A DNA stretch of 12,201 bases from Flavobacteriales bacterium UBA4660 (GTDB lineage: Bacteria; Bacteroidota; Bacteroidia; Flavobacteriales_D; Sanyastnellaceae). This document shows positions 6,485 through 12,201 of the stretch, piece after piece. Where the stretch lies: contig DHLU01000007.1 in assembly GCA_002405435.1 (NCBI GenBank), forward strand, positions 1-12,201, read 5' to 3'. A program made the position numbers and the translations under genes. The notes below the pieces were generated by a model. That model saw only the letters and a program-made list of their open reading frames with translations. It had not been told where the DNA came from and did no database searches. Position 1 is the first letter of the stretch. Every line of letters begins with the position of its first letter.

Positions 6485-7450
6485 ATGAGAAGATCCCATT
6501 TTTTCGGTTTCACTGGCCTGTTTTTTCTGGGCGTCGTGCTGTCTGCCTGCCTCAACGACGACAATAAGATTCCACCCAATTGTTACGATGGAATCCTAAA
6601 CAACGAGGAGTTTCTGCTCGACTGTGGCGGGCCTAATTGTCCCGAGTGTGACCACTGCATCAACGGCATTTTTGAGCCCTGGCTCGGAGAAACCTGCAGG
6701 GACTGCGGCGGTGAATGCGGCGAGTGCAATGTGTGCAACAACTGCGTGCAGGACGGCGACGAGTTCGGTATTGACTGCGGCGGTACGTTCTGCGGCCCCT
6801 GTGAGGCACTCTGCAACGACGGAATCCTCAACGGTACGGAAGACGCCATTGACTGCGGAGGTGAATTCTGTGAATCCTGCCCTACCTGCACCGACGATAT
6901 GATGAATGGCTCAGAAATAGGCATCGACTGCGGAGGAAGCAATTGTCCGCCCTGCGCAACGCCGGGTAACTGTATCAACGGAATCCTCGATGGCGAAGAA
7001 CTCTGGATCGACTGCGGAGCCAACACCACAGGCTTTTGTGAAGGTTGTGACACGCTCTACACCTGGAAAGCGGGTGGCATGACCCATGAATGTTCGCCCG
7101 ACGACGTGATCTTTACCTTCAACGGAACCGACCTTACCGTCGTAGGCACCAGCCTGCAGGGCGGCGTATTCACCTTTACCGTCAATGATCCCCCGGCCGG
7201 TTGGGAGGAAGACCTCGAAATCACCTTCAACCCGGCAACGGTTCCTGACTACATCATGACCTTCCTCGACATCGACGGCACAACGCTCTACAGCACCGGT
7301 GTAGGCACCGGTATTGGTGAAGCCTTGGTGGTTCGCTATGTGCCTGGTCCTCCCGGTATACTGCGGATTTCCTTCAGCGGCACCTTCTACGAGGCCATGG
7401 GAGGCAGCAAGTCAATCCAAAACGGGTTGATTCAGGTTCCCTGGTATTAA
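6485..7450 (+). CDS. Cysteine-rich DCGG-repeat lipoprotein with a C-terminal beta domain
   Basis: This 321-residue protein has a lipoprotein signal with lipobox L19-S-A-C22. The mature N-terminus C-L-N-D-D-N-K is acid rich, a feature linked in Bacteroidota to export to the cell surface. Residues 33-188 hold six tandem cysteine-rich units on the plan C-x-D/N-G-I-L-N-x-x-E-x-x-x-D-C-G-G-x-x-C-x-x-C. D-C-G occurs at 46-48, 73-75, 97-99, 123-125, 148-150 and 176-178. Unit 2 is irregular (F-E-P-W-L-G-E-T-C-R-D-C-G-G), and unit 6 replaces D-C-G-G by D-C-G-A-N-T-T-G-F-C. Such repeats are known from extracellular proteins of Bacteroidota and myxobacteria; disulfide or metal binding is inferred. Residues 190-321 form a separate beta-rich domain ending I-S-F-S-G-T-F...S-I-Q-N-G-L-I-Q-V-P-W-Y, reminiscent of flavobacterial lipoprotein domains of the DUF6252 kind. 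The function is unknown, possibly adhesion or ligand binding. It diverges from recJ. Confidence 0.9.
   Translation: MRRSHFFGFTGLFFLGVVLSACLNDDNKIPPNCYDGILNNEEFLLDCGGPNCPECDHCINGIFEPWLGETCRDCGGECGECNVCNNCVQDGDEFGIDCGGTFCGPCEALCNDGILNGTEDAIDCGGEFCESCPTCTDDMMNGSEIGIDCGGSNCPPCATPGNCINGILDGEELWIDCGANTTGFCEGCDTLYTWKAGGMTHECSPDDVIFTFNGTDLTVVGTSLQGGVFTFTVNDPPAGWEEDLEITFNPATVPDYIMTFLDIDGTTLYSTGVGTGIGEALVVRYVPGPPGILRISFSGTFYEAMGGSKSIQNGLIQVPWY
6581..7048 (+). repeat. Six tandem cysteine-rich coding repeats (DCGG units)
   Basis: Within the lipoprotein gene the repeat units are also recognisable at DNA level. GGAATCCT recurs near 6590, 6821 and 6979, and AT(T/C)GACTGCGG(C/A)G recurs near 6771, 6849, 6922 and 7008. 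The period is about 75-80 bases. The copies have diverged at third positions, so the array is old rather than a recent expansion. Confidence 0.8.
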
Positions 7451-7459
7451 CGACATAAG

Positions 7460-7481
7460 GGCCTGCATGATGAAGCAGGCC
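7460..7481. other. Hairpin upstream of the main terminator
   Basis: GGCCTGC (7460-7466) and GCAGGCC (7475-7481) form a seven-pair perfect stem with an eight-base loop, ten bases after the lipoprotein stop codon. No T run follows on either strand, so it is not a terminator alone. It may protect the 3' end of the lipoprotein mRNA or assist the terminator just downstream. Confidence 0.5.
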
Positions 7482-7488
7482 TCAGCAT

Positions 7489-7520
7489 AAAAAAGGCGCG
7501 ATGGATATCGCGCCTTTTTT
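7489..7520. terminator. Strong bidirectional rho-independent terminator
   Basis: Six A residues, the stem GGCGCGAT (7495-7502), the loop GGAT, ATCGCGCC (7507-7514) and six T residues form a symmetric perfect terminator. It ends the lipoprotein gene on the plus strand. On the minus strand it begins two bases after the tRNA-Gln 3' end, so it also ends the tRNA transcript. Confidence 0.93.
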
Positions 7521-7522
7521 CG

Positions 7523-7593
7523 TTGCCCGAGCTGGATTCGAACCAACACACACAGAACCAAAATCTGTAGTCCTGCCATTAGACGATCGGGCA
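7523..7593 (-). tRNA. trnQ: tRNA-Gln (anticodon TTG)
   Basis: The minus strand folds into a complete 71-base cloverleaf. The acceptor stem TGCCCGA (7593-7587) pairs with TCGGGCA (7530-7524), with A as discriminator at 7523. The D arm is GTC...GAC, and the anticodon arm is ACAGA-TTTTGGT-TCTGT with anticodon TTG reading CAA. The T arm is GTTGG-TTCGAAT-CCAGC. CCA is not encoded. The anticodon and the all-paired stems make the identity clear. No other tRNA is adjacent, so it is a single-gene transcript. Confidence 0.97.
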
Positions 7594-7615
7594 ATACCGC
7601 TCGTAAAAGCGGCCG

Positions 7616-7646
7616 CAAAATAAATGCATTCCTGCCCGTGCGCCAA
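7616..7646 (-). promoter_or_regulatory. Candidate promoter of tRNA-Gln
   Basis: Read on the minus strand, TTG (7646-7644) is followed after 20 bases by TTATTTTG (7623-7616), one mismatch from the Bacteroidota -7 element TAnnTTTG. The spacing is in the usual range, and the start point would fall about 15 bases before the mature tRNA 5' end at 7593. It lies back to back with the candidate promoter of the aldehyde dehydrogenase gene. Confidence 0.35.
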
Positions 7647-7654
7647 GTGGAATT

Positions 7655-7687
7655 TTGCCCTGTTACCGCCCACCGGGCCTAAATTTC
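7655..7687 (+). promoter_or_regulatory. Candidate promoter of the aldehyde dehydrogenase gene
   Basis: TTG (7655-7657, preceded by further T residues) is followed after 22 bases by TAAATTTC (7680-7687), a seven-of-eight match to TAnnTTTG. The expected start point near 7694 would give a leader of about 14 bases before the GTG at 7708. It would also exclude the upstream in-frame ATG at 7624, which supports the shorter gene start. Confidence 0.35.
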
Positions 7688-7707
7688 GGGCCCTAACAGG
7701 CAAAGCA

Positions 7708-9150
7708 GTGGAGAAAATACTGAATTATATCGGCGGGGCACTGGTGCCCGCAGCCAGTGGCCAGTGGCTTGATAATGTGAATCCAGCCACCGGAAATGTC
7801 TATTCCCTCATACCGGACAGCGACCAACGCGATGTACAGCAGGCCGTAGAAGCGGCCGAAGGGGCCTTTCTCGCCTGGAGCACCCTTCCGGCGGCCGAGC
7901 GGTCAGCCATACTCGTGCGCATCGCCGACTTGATACGAGACCGTTGTCAGGCGCTGGCCCGCGCCGAATCGATCGATAATGGAAAACCCGTTTCGCTGGC
8001 CGCGGAGGTGGATATTCCCAGGGCCGAAAGCAACATGCGTTTTTTCGGGACCTCCATCGTGCACTGGAGTTCCGAGTCACATGCCATGGAAGACCGGGCG
8101 CTCAACTACACCCTGAGAAAACCCTTGGGCATTGTGGGCTGCATTTCTCCCTGGAACCTGCCCCTCTATCTTTTTACCTGGAAAATAGCCCCGGCACTGG
8201 CAGCAGGAAACTGTGTGATTGCTAAACCCTCGGAAATCACCCCCATGACGGCCTACCTGTTTTCCGGGCTCTGCAGAGAGGCCGGACTGCCACCCGGTGT
8301 GCTCAACGTGATCCACGGTCGGGGAGGCACCGCCGGGGAGGCGATTGTAGGGCATACGCGCATCAAGGCCATCTCATTTACCGGAGGAACCCAGACCGGA
8401 CGGCATATCGCCTCGGTGGCCGCGCCAAAATTCAAAAAGTTGTCGCTCGAACTGGGCGGTAAAAATCCCGCGCTCATTTTTGATGACTGTGACTTTGAAG
8501 CCACGCTGGCGAATACCGTGAGGTCTTCCTTCTCTAACAAGGGGCAGATCTGTCTGTGTGGATCGCGGATACTGGTTCAGAAAGGCATTGCGGAACGTTT
8601 TACCGAAGCTTTCGTGGAAAAAGTCGGCCGCATGAAAACCGGCGACCCTCTTGATCCACAAACCAAAAGTGGCGCGGTGGTCAGTGAAGCCCACATGAAC
8701 AAGGTGCTGTCGTATATTGCATTGGCAAAGCAGGAAGGCGGCAAGGTGCTGTGCGGGGGTTACCAGGTGCACCATGAGGGGGCGCTGGCCGGAGGGTATT
8801 TCATTCAGCCGACCGTTATCAGCGGACTGGGTCCGGATTGTCGCACCAACCGGGAAGAGATCTTCGGCCCCGTGGTCACCATACAGGTTTTTGAAACAGA
8901 AGAGGAAGCAATTCAACTGGCCAATGCCTCCGAATACGGACTGGCCAGCACGGTATGGACCCGCGACCTGAGCAGGGCACACCGCGTAGCGGCCAGGATG
9001 GAAAGCGGAATCGTATGGGTAAACTGCTGGTTGCTGCGCGACCTCAGAACCCCCTTTGGCGGGGTCAAAAATTCAGGCGTAGGCAGAGAAGGAGGATGGG
9101 AAGCCTTGCGCTTCTTCACCGAACCCCAAAACGTTTGTGTCGCATTCTGA
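7708..9150 (+). CDS. NAD-dependent aldehyde dehydrogenase, aminomuconate/hydroxymuconate semialdehyde class
   Basis: This 480-residue protein is a full-length ALDH. Visible catalytic and cofactor features are S-P-W-N150-L-P, the cofactor motif A-K173-P-S-E, F-T-G-G-T-Q-T-G at 224-231, the general base in L-E248-L-G-G-K-N-P, the nucleophile in G-Q-I-C282-L-C and E384-I-F-G-P. The signatures D-I-P-R105-A-E-S-N and N-C-W-L-L-R444-D-L-R-T-P-F-G-G place it with 2-aminomuconate or 2-hydroxymuconate semialdehyde dehydrogenases and ALDH8A1. The two arginines fit the substrate-carboxylate contacts known in that class. The likely role is oxidation of a muconate semialdehyde in kynurenine/tryptophan or aromatic breakdown, but no partner gene lies in the window. 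The GTG start at 7708 (M-E-K-I-L-N-Y-I-G-G) matches the family N-terminus; an in-frame ATG at 7624 adds 28 unlike residues upstream of the probable promoter. Confidence 0.92.
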   Translation: MEKILNYIGGALVPAASGQWLDNVNPATGNVYSLIPDSDQRDVQQAVEAAEGAFLAWSTLPAAERSAILVRIADLIRDRCQALARAESIDNGKPVSLAAEVDIPRAESNMRFFGTSIVHWSSESHAMEDRALNYTLRKPLGIVGCISPWNLPLYLFTWKIAPALAAGNCVIAKPSEITPMTAYLFSGLCREAGLPPGVLNVIHGRGGTAGEAIVGHTRIKAISFTGGTQTGRHIASVAAPKFKKLSLELGGKNPALIFDDCDFEATLANTVRSSFSNKGQICLCGSRILVQKGIAERFTEAFVEKVGRMKTGDPLDPQTKSGAVVSEAHMNKVLSYIALAKQEGGKVLCGGYQVHHEGALAGGYFIQPTVISGLGPDCRTNREEIFGPVVTIQVFETEEEAIQLANASEYGLASTVWTRDLSRAHRVAARMESGIVWVNCWLLRDLRTPFGGVKNSGVGREGGWEALRFFTEPQNVCVAF

Positions 9151-9183
9151 GTGCCGAAGAGACACCACAGGCACCCTGAGCGA

Positions 9184-9273
9184 TTATCCCTTATAACCGT
9201 TGGTAAAGAACCAACCGAATTTGCGGTTAAACCAACCCTCTATGGATGACAGGAATTGAAAAAAAGTATTCAT
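9184..9273 (-). CDS. Putative 29-residue small protein
   Basis: On the minus strand an ATG at 9273-9271 opens a 29-codon frame ending in TAA at 9186-9184. It begins M-N-T-F-F-Q-F-L-S-S-I-E-G-W-F-N and ends G-W-F-F-T-N-G-Y-K-G. The composition (six phenylalanines, two G-W-F motifs, one short amphipathic or membrane-associated helix, then F-F-T-N-G) is unlike random sequence in this moderately G+C-rich DNA. Very small Bacteroidota proteins ending in a G-W-F-F-T-N-G-like motif seem familiar, but I cannot name a family. An exact TAnnTTTG lies upstream on the same strand at 9421-9414. No clear Shine-Dalgarno is present. It converges with the aldehyde dehydrogenase gene. Too short for certainty. 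Confidence 0.5.
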   Translation of the reverse strand: MNTFFQFLSSIEGWFNRKFGWFFTNGYKG

Positions 9274-9413
9274 GGTTTTTCAGATTAAGCAGTCACTAAC
9301 AACAAAAACAACACAGAGGGTGGAAAATTGCGTGCCAATTTTAAAATCGCGGCGTGTGAACCGTCCTTTTATTGGAGACCCGAATAGGGAGGGGCGGGTT
9401 GCAAATAGGGCTG

Positions 9414-9421
9414 CAAAGTTA
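9414..9421 (-). promoter_or_regulatory. Possible -7 element for the small minus-strand ORF
   Basis: CAAAGTTA on the plus strand reads TAACTTTG on the minus strand, an exact match to the Bacteroidota -7 consensus TAnnTTTG. No TTG is found at the expected upstream distance, so the -33 element is missing. If used, it would give a leader of about 130 bases before the ATG at 9273. Confidence 0.25.
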
Positions 9422-9578
9422 ACGAAAATTCACGCCATCCGACGCATGTCCGTTGTTTTTGCATAGCCGCAGGGGCCAGTGTTCACCATACCGGAGGGAA
9501 AGCCGGCCGAGCCGCCGCGCTAACATTCTCATGTTCAAAAGGATACGATCAGGGGGCCGAGACATGGCGCCGCTGAAA

Positions 9579-9586
9579 TAGTTTTG
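9579..9586 (+). promoter_or_regulatory. Possible -7 element of the OmpA-family gene
   Basis: TAGTTTTG is an exact match to TAnnTTTG. A start point a few bases downstream would leave a leader of roughly 14 bases before the ATG at 9607 and only about five before the ATG at 9598, which favours the later start. I find no clear TTG at the -33 position, so the call rests on one element and its position. Confidence 0.35.
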
Positions 9587-9606
9587 CCCTCAAGTCAATG
9601 ATTACC

Positions 9607-10596
9607 ATGAAAATACTGCCTACCCTTTGCGTTGTCCTCGTTGCCGGCATGATGGCATCCTGCGTAACCGCGCGTAAGTACGACGAAATGGCCGCCAAAA
9701 AAACACAGGCGGATGCGGATAATGATGCCTTGCGCAAAAAGAATGAATCCCTGCAGGCGACGCTGAAGGAGCAGGAATCCAGCCTGGGCGTGCAGCAAAT
9801 TCAACTGGCAGAATTAAGCGCAGATACTTCAGACATGGGCAAACAGTACCGTCAGTTGCGCGCTCAGTACGACAAAATCAACCAACTTAATGACATCCTG
9901 AGCAACAAGAGCAATATGCTCCTTGACCAGGCTTCGTCAGAAAACAAGAAGTTGATGGCCGAGCTCGATGCCACGCGTGTATCGCTGCTGAATAAGGAAG
10001 ATGTATTAAAGTCGTTGGAAAAGAAGCTGGATGAGAAGGAAACCACGCTCAATAAGCTGCAGACAGATCTTCAGTTGCGCGAGCAGCGGGTAAGTGAATT
10101 GGAGCAATTGATGGCCCAGCAGGTGGCGGCATCCAATGCGCTGAAGGATAAGATTGCCAATGCGCTGCTGGGCTTCAAAGACAAGGGGCTCACCGTGGAA
10201 GAGCGTGACGGAAAAGTATATGTAAAGATGGAAGCAAAACTTTTGTTTCCATCAGGCAGTACCAAGGTGGAAGACCAGGGCAAGCAGGCATTGATCGACC
10301 TGGCCAAAGCGATCGAAAATGAAGCCGATATGGAAATTGTGGTAGAGGGTCATACTGACACAGATAAAATTTCGTCGGCTTCCATTCCGAGAGACAACTG
10401 GGAACTCAGTGTATTGCGCGCCACGGAAGTGGTCAAGATCATGGCGGCCAACAGCAAACTTCAGCCAAAAGTGCTTAGTGCCAGCGGCCGCAGTGAATAC
10501 CATCCTGTAGACCCTGCCGACAAGGCCAAAAACCGCCGCATCGAAATTATTCTCTCACCAAAACTGGATGAGTTGTATCAGTTGATCGGGAATTAA
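9607..10596 (+). CDS. OmpA-family peptidoglycan-binding lipoprotein with a long coiled coil
   Basis: This 329-residue protein starts MKILPTLCVVLVAGMMASC, a signal with a probable lipid-anchoring cysteine at 19 (M-A-S-C; the -3 methionine is unusual but tolerated). Residues 25-185 are strongly charged and heptad-like (for example K-S-L-E-K-K-L-D-E-K-E-T-T-L-N-K-L), a long coiled coil. Residues 205-318 are an OmpA C-terminal domain: L-F-P-S-G-S-T-K-V, E-G-H-T-D251-T-D, L-S-V-L-R271-A-T-E-V-V and N-R-R-I-E-I. D251 and R271 stand where the diaminopimelate-binding pair of OmpA domains lies. The protein should tether the outer membrane to peptidoglycan. Two ATGs are possible (9598, 9607); 9607 gives the more typical signal and fits the promoter-like TAGTTTTG. 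It converges on the T9SS gene with a 55-base gap and no clear terminator. Confidence 0.93.
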   Translation: MKILPTLCVVLVAGMMASCVTARKYDEMAAKKTQADADNDALRKKNESLQATLKEQESSLGVQQIQLAELSADTSDMGKQYRQLRAQYDKINQLNDILSNKSNMLLDQASSENKKLMAELDATRVSLLNKEDVLKSLEKKLDEKETTLNKLQTDLQLREQRVSELEQLMAQQVAASNALKDKIANALLGFKDKGLTVEERDGKVYVKMEAKLLFPSGSTKVEDQGKQALIDLAKAIENEADMEIVVEGHTDTDKISSASIPRDNWELSVLRATEVVKIMAANSKLQPKVLSASGRSEYHPVDPADKAKNRRIEIILSPKLDELYQLIGN

Positions 10597-10651
10597 TCCC
10601 TCCATTCATCTGGAGTTGGTGCCTTGAGTTGCGTTGAGGTGTGTTCAATTA

Positions 10652-12201
10652 TCAGTGACTCACCACAAAACTTCCCGTATGAACGATTTGAATGGCCTGC
10701 GCTTCGAAAAAGTACGTGCCGGAGGCAAAATGACCCACGTCCACTTGCAACTTTCGTGTGGGTTGTGCCTCTGACCACATAAATGTCAGTGCGCCTCGCT
10801 CATCCCAGATCTTTATCAGATCCATATAGTCCCCTGATTCAAAATTCACTATACTATTGGCCGGGTTTGGATAGACATGAAATCCCTGCTGACCGATTTG
10901 CTCGTTGATACTTGGACAGATCAATACCAGGGTACTATCCATGTCAGAAGAACTGCATCCGTTTTGATCGGTATAACTATAAAAAATGTCATACAACCCT
11001 GGTTCGACGACCGACAAATCAACTGTATTTCCGGTTACGATCTCTCCACTATAAAGGCCTCCTCCGGGCATGCCTGTTGTCAGCTCATAAATTTCCATGT
11101 TGGAACACAAGGTATCAGGAAGGGTAAAGGAAACTTCCGGAAGATCAAAAACCGTAAAATTATAAGTGGCAGTGTCTGATAACACGCACCCTACCGAACC
11201 GGTAGCAATCAACTCCAACTGATATGAACCCCCTGTTGAAAATTCCGTCTCAATGATCGTTTCATTTCCTGCGGCATTTCCGTTAATGATCCATGCTATG
11301 TTTTCAGCATTGGTCACCTCCGCCTCTGCCACCAGTTGCTGGGGAACACATCCCGCAGGGTCCTCAATCTGTGAAATATCAGCAGTCACGGGTGGGCCAA
11401 AGTTAATTTCAACCGTAAGTGAATCACTGATATTACACCCTATATCATAAGCCCACAGTGAAATCTGGTAAATGCCCGGCTCATTCATCTGGGCAAGTAC
11501 CAAGGACTGATTGCTCACCAAGATACCACCGGGTAATTGCCACAGCAGGCTGTCGTTGCCTGTTCCCGTATAGGTCAGTGGTAACTCCAGCGAATTGCTG
11601 CAATCATCAAAATCAGGATAATCCCACGATGCTTCCAACAAGCTTTCAACGGTGGGTACATGAATAACCACTTTCATGGTATCCCATACATTGCACGAAT
11701 TGATGTCATAAGACACGAGCTGAACCAAATGCGATCCACCTTCTGTAAACGAATAACTGAAAGACATCTCACCAATTGTCTGCCATCCCAAACCATCATC
11801 AAAATTCCACTGATATGTTGCGCTATCACTCCAGTTGCTAAACAGTACCTCATAGGGTAGACAGGAAGTCTGTGGAGTGTAGGTGAATGAACTTACTACT
11901 GACTCGGCTTCAAAGTCTATTTTAAAGACAGCCGCTTCAAAAGAGTTACTTTGGGCCACATCGTAAGCCCCGGGCAAAGCTTCAAACGGATTGCCATCAA
12001 AATCAGCATGGGAACATACGGCTTGGTACACTACTCCATGTTTGTCAAAATGATTTTTACCGCCGTTACTATGATTTCCTGTATAATACGTAGAATAAGC
12101 AAGAGAAGATAAGCCCGGATCCCAAACGGACACAAAAAAACCACCTTCATCTGCAATGGAGTCGGAAGTGAGTTCAACACTATCAATCCATTCAAACAAC
12201 C
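10652..12201 (-). CDS. Large PKD-repeat surface protein with T9SS type A sorting domain, N-terminus beyond window
   Basis: The minus-strand frame is open from the right edge to the TGA at 10654-10652, giving about 515 C-terminal residues; the start lies outside. Numbering from the edge, H-G-V-V-Y-Q-A-V-C at 54-62 with L-P-G-A-Y-D and V-F-K-I-D-F is the end of a module common in Bacteroidota secreted proteins. Residues 104-182 are a PKD domain (Y-Q-W-N-F-D-D-G, then G-G-S-H-L-V-Q-L). Related Ig/PKD-like units follow at about 187-266, 271-350 and 354-428. The last 75 residues are a T9SS type A sorting domain: V-Y-P-N-P-A-N-S at 442-449, I-K-I-W-D-E-R-G at 462-469 and G-T-Y-F-F-E at 494-499. The protein should cross the outer membrane by T9SS and be surface-bound or released. 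G+C is visibly lower than in neighbouring genes. Its ligand is unknown. Confidence 0.93.
   Translation of the reverse strand, partial: LFEWIDSVELTSDSIADEGGFFVSVWDPGLSSLAYSTYYTGNHSNGGKNHFDKHGVVYQAVCSHADFDGNPFEALPGAYDVAQSNSFEAAVFKIDFEAESVVSSFTYTPQTSCLPYEVLFSNWSDSATYQWNFDDGLGWQTIGEMSFSYSFTEGGSHLVQLVSYDINSCNVWDTMKVVIHVPTVESLLEASWDYPDFDDCSNSLELPLTYTGTGNDSLLWQLPGGILVSNQSLVLAQMNEPGIYQISLWAYDIGCNISDSLTVEINFGPPVTADISQIEDPAGCVPQQLVAEAEVTNAENIAWIINGNAAGNETIIETEFSTGGSYQLELIATGSVGCVLSDTATYNFTVFDLPEVSFTLPDTLCSNMEIYELTTGMPGGGLYSGEIVTGNTVDLSVVEPGLYDIFYSYTDQNGCSSSDMDSTLVLICPSINEQIGQQGFHVYPNPANSIVNFESGDYMDLIKIWDERGALTFMWSEAQPTRKLQVDVGHFASGTYFFEAQAIQIVHTGSFVVSH

Larger units (their letters stand above)
9274..9597. 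other. Gene-free region between small ORF and OmpA-family gene
   Basis: These 324 bases hold no convincing gene. The only plus-strand frame of any size (9272-9466) is rich in basic residues and lacks family features. The left part (9280-9360) is A+T rich, and the right part (9470-9570) is G+C rich. I see promoter-like elements for both flanking genes (9414-9421 minus, 9579-9586 plus). I see no tRNA, no tandem repeat and no strong hairpin. A long 5' leader or a small RNA for the minus-strand small ORF is possible but unproved. Confidence 0.45.

Noticed and set aside
5863..6567. Plus-strand 234-codon frame opposite recJ
   Set aside because: It is antisense to the conserved DHH motifs of recJ and has no domain signature.
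6583..7053. Minus-strand proline/serine/glutamine-rich frame with apparent repeats
   Set aside because: The repetition is a mirror of the cysteine-rich repeats on the plus strand, not an independent repeat protein.
8374..8982. Minus-strand 202-codon frame opposite the aldehyde dehydrogenase
   Set aside because: It is antisense to the catalytic core of a full-length ALDH, with no features of its own.
9151..9174. Inverted repeat GTGCC/GGCAC after the aldehyde dehydrogenase stop, considered as a terminator
   Set aside because: A five-pair stem with a 14-base loop and no T run; too weak to call.
9199..9237. Inverted repeat GTTGGT/ACCAAC and repeated ACCAACC, considered as an operator or attachment site
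   Set aside because: Both come from the repeated Gly-Trp and nearby Thr-Asn codons of the small ORF, so a coding explanation is simpler.
9272..9466. Plus-strand 64-codon frame in the intergenic region
   Set aside because: It is rich in basic residues with no hydrophobic or domain pattern, no ribosome-binding site and no promoter at a sensible distance; likely chance.
10600..10615. Inverted repeat CTCCA/TGGAG between the OmpA and T9SS genes, considered as a terminator
   Set aside because: It has only five pairs and no T run on either strand.

Overview
The window looks like chromosome of a Bacteroidota member with a type IX secretion system (T9SS), probably from the Flavobacteriia, Chitinophagia or Saprospiria side. 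The evidence is a T9SS type A C-terminal sorting domain on a PKD-repeat surface protein, lipoproteins carrying cysteine-rich C-x-D/N-G-I-x-N...DCGG repeats, an OmpA-family lipoprotein with a coiled coil, a Bacteroidota-type outer-membrane barrel protein, and matches to the Bacteroidota promoter element TAnnTTTG. Shine-Dalgarno sites are mostly weak, also as expected for the phylum. The sequence is moderately G+C rich: three 60-base lines counted by hand gave 52-62%. The last gene is clearly more A+T rich, with counted lines at 40-48% G+C.

Layout, left to right. (1) A 5'-complete TPR protein on the minus strand runs off the left edge (1-738). Diverging from it is a three-gene plus-strand run: a membrane-anchored serine hydrolase of the beta-lactamase/6-aminohexanoate-dimer hydrolase type (794-1960), a small protein of a conserved but uncharacterised family (1984-2373), and a PolB-like 3'-5' exonuclease (2386-3099). 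(2) A bidirectional terminator (3169-3209) separates this run from a convergent outer-membrane beta-barrel gene (3208-4041, minus). (3) A small secreted protein with a TonB-C-like tail (4308-4643, plus) overlaps by 17 bases the 3' end of recJ (4627-6366, minus). (4) Diverging from recJ is a cysteine-rich repeat lipoprotein (6485-7450). A strong bidirectional terminator (7489-7520) is shared with the convergent tRNA-Gln(TTG) gene (7523-7593, minus). (5) An aldehyde dehydrogenase of the aminomuconate/hydroxymuconate semialdehyde class (7708-9150) follows, then a 29-residue small ORF on the minus strand (9184-9273) and about 320 bases without a recognised gene. (6) An OmpA-family lipoprotein (9607-10596) converges on a large PKD/T9SS surface protein (10652 to the right edge, minus).

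The genes do not form one pathway. They are a housekeeping mix (recJ, tRNA, exonuclease, ALDH) with several cell-envelope and secreted proteins. I found no transposase, integrase, CRISPR array, toxin-antitoxin pair or recognisable defence cassette. The least explained items are the 29-residue ORF and its long upstream region, the cysteine-rich lipoprotein, and the solitary TonB-C-like protein. I see no convincing new multi-gene system.
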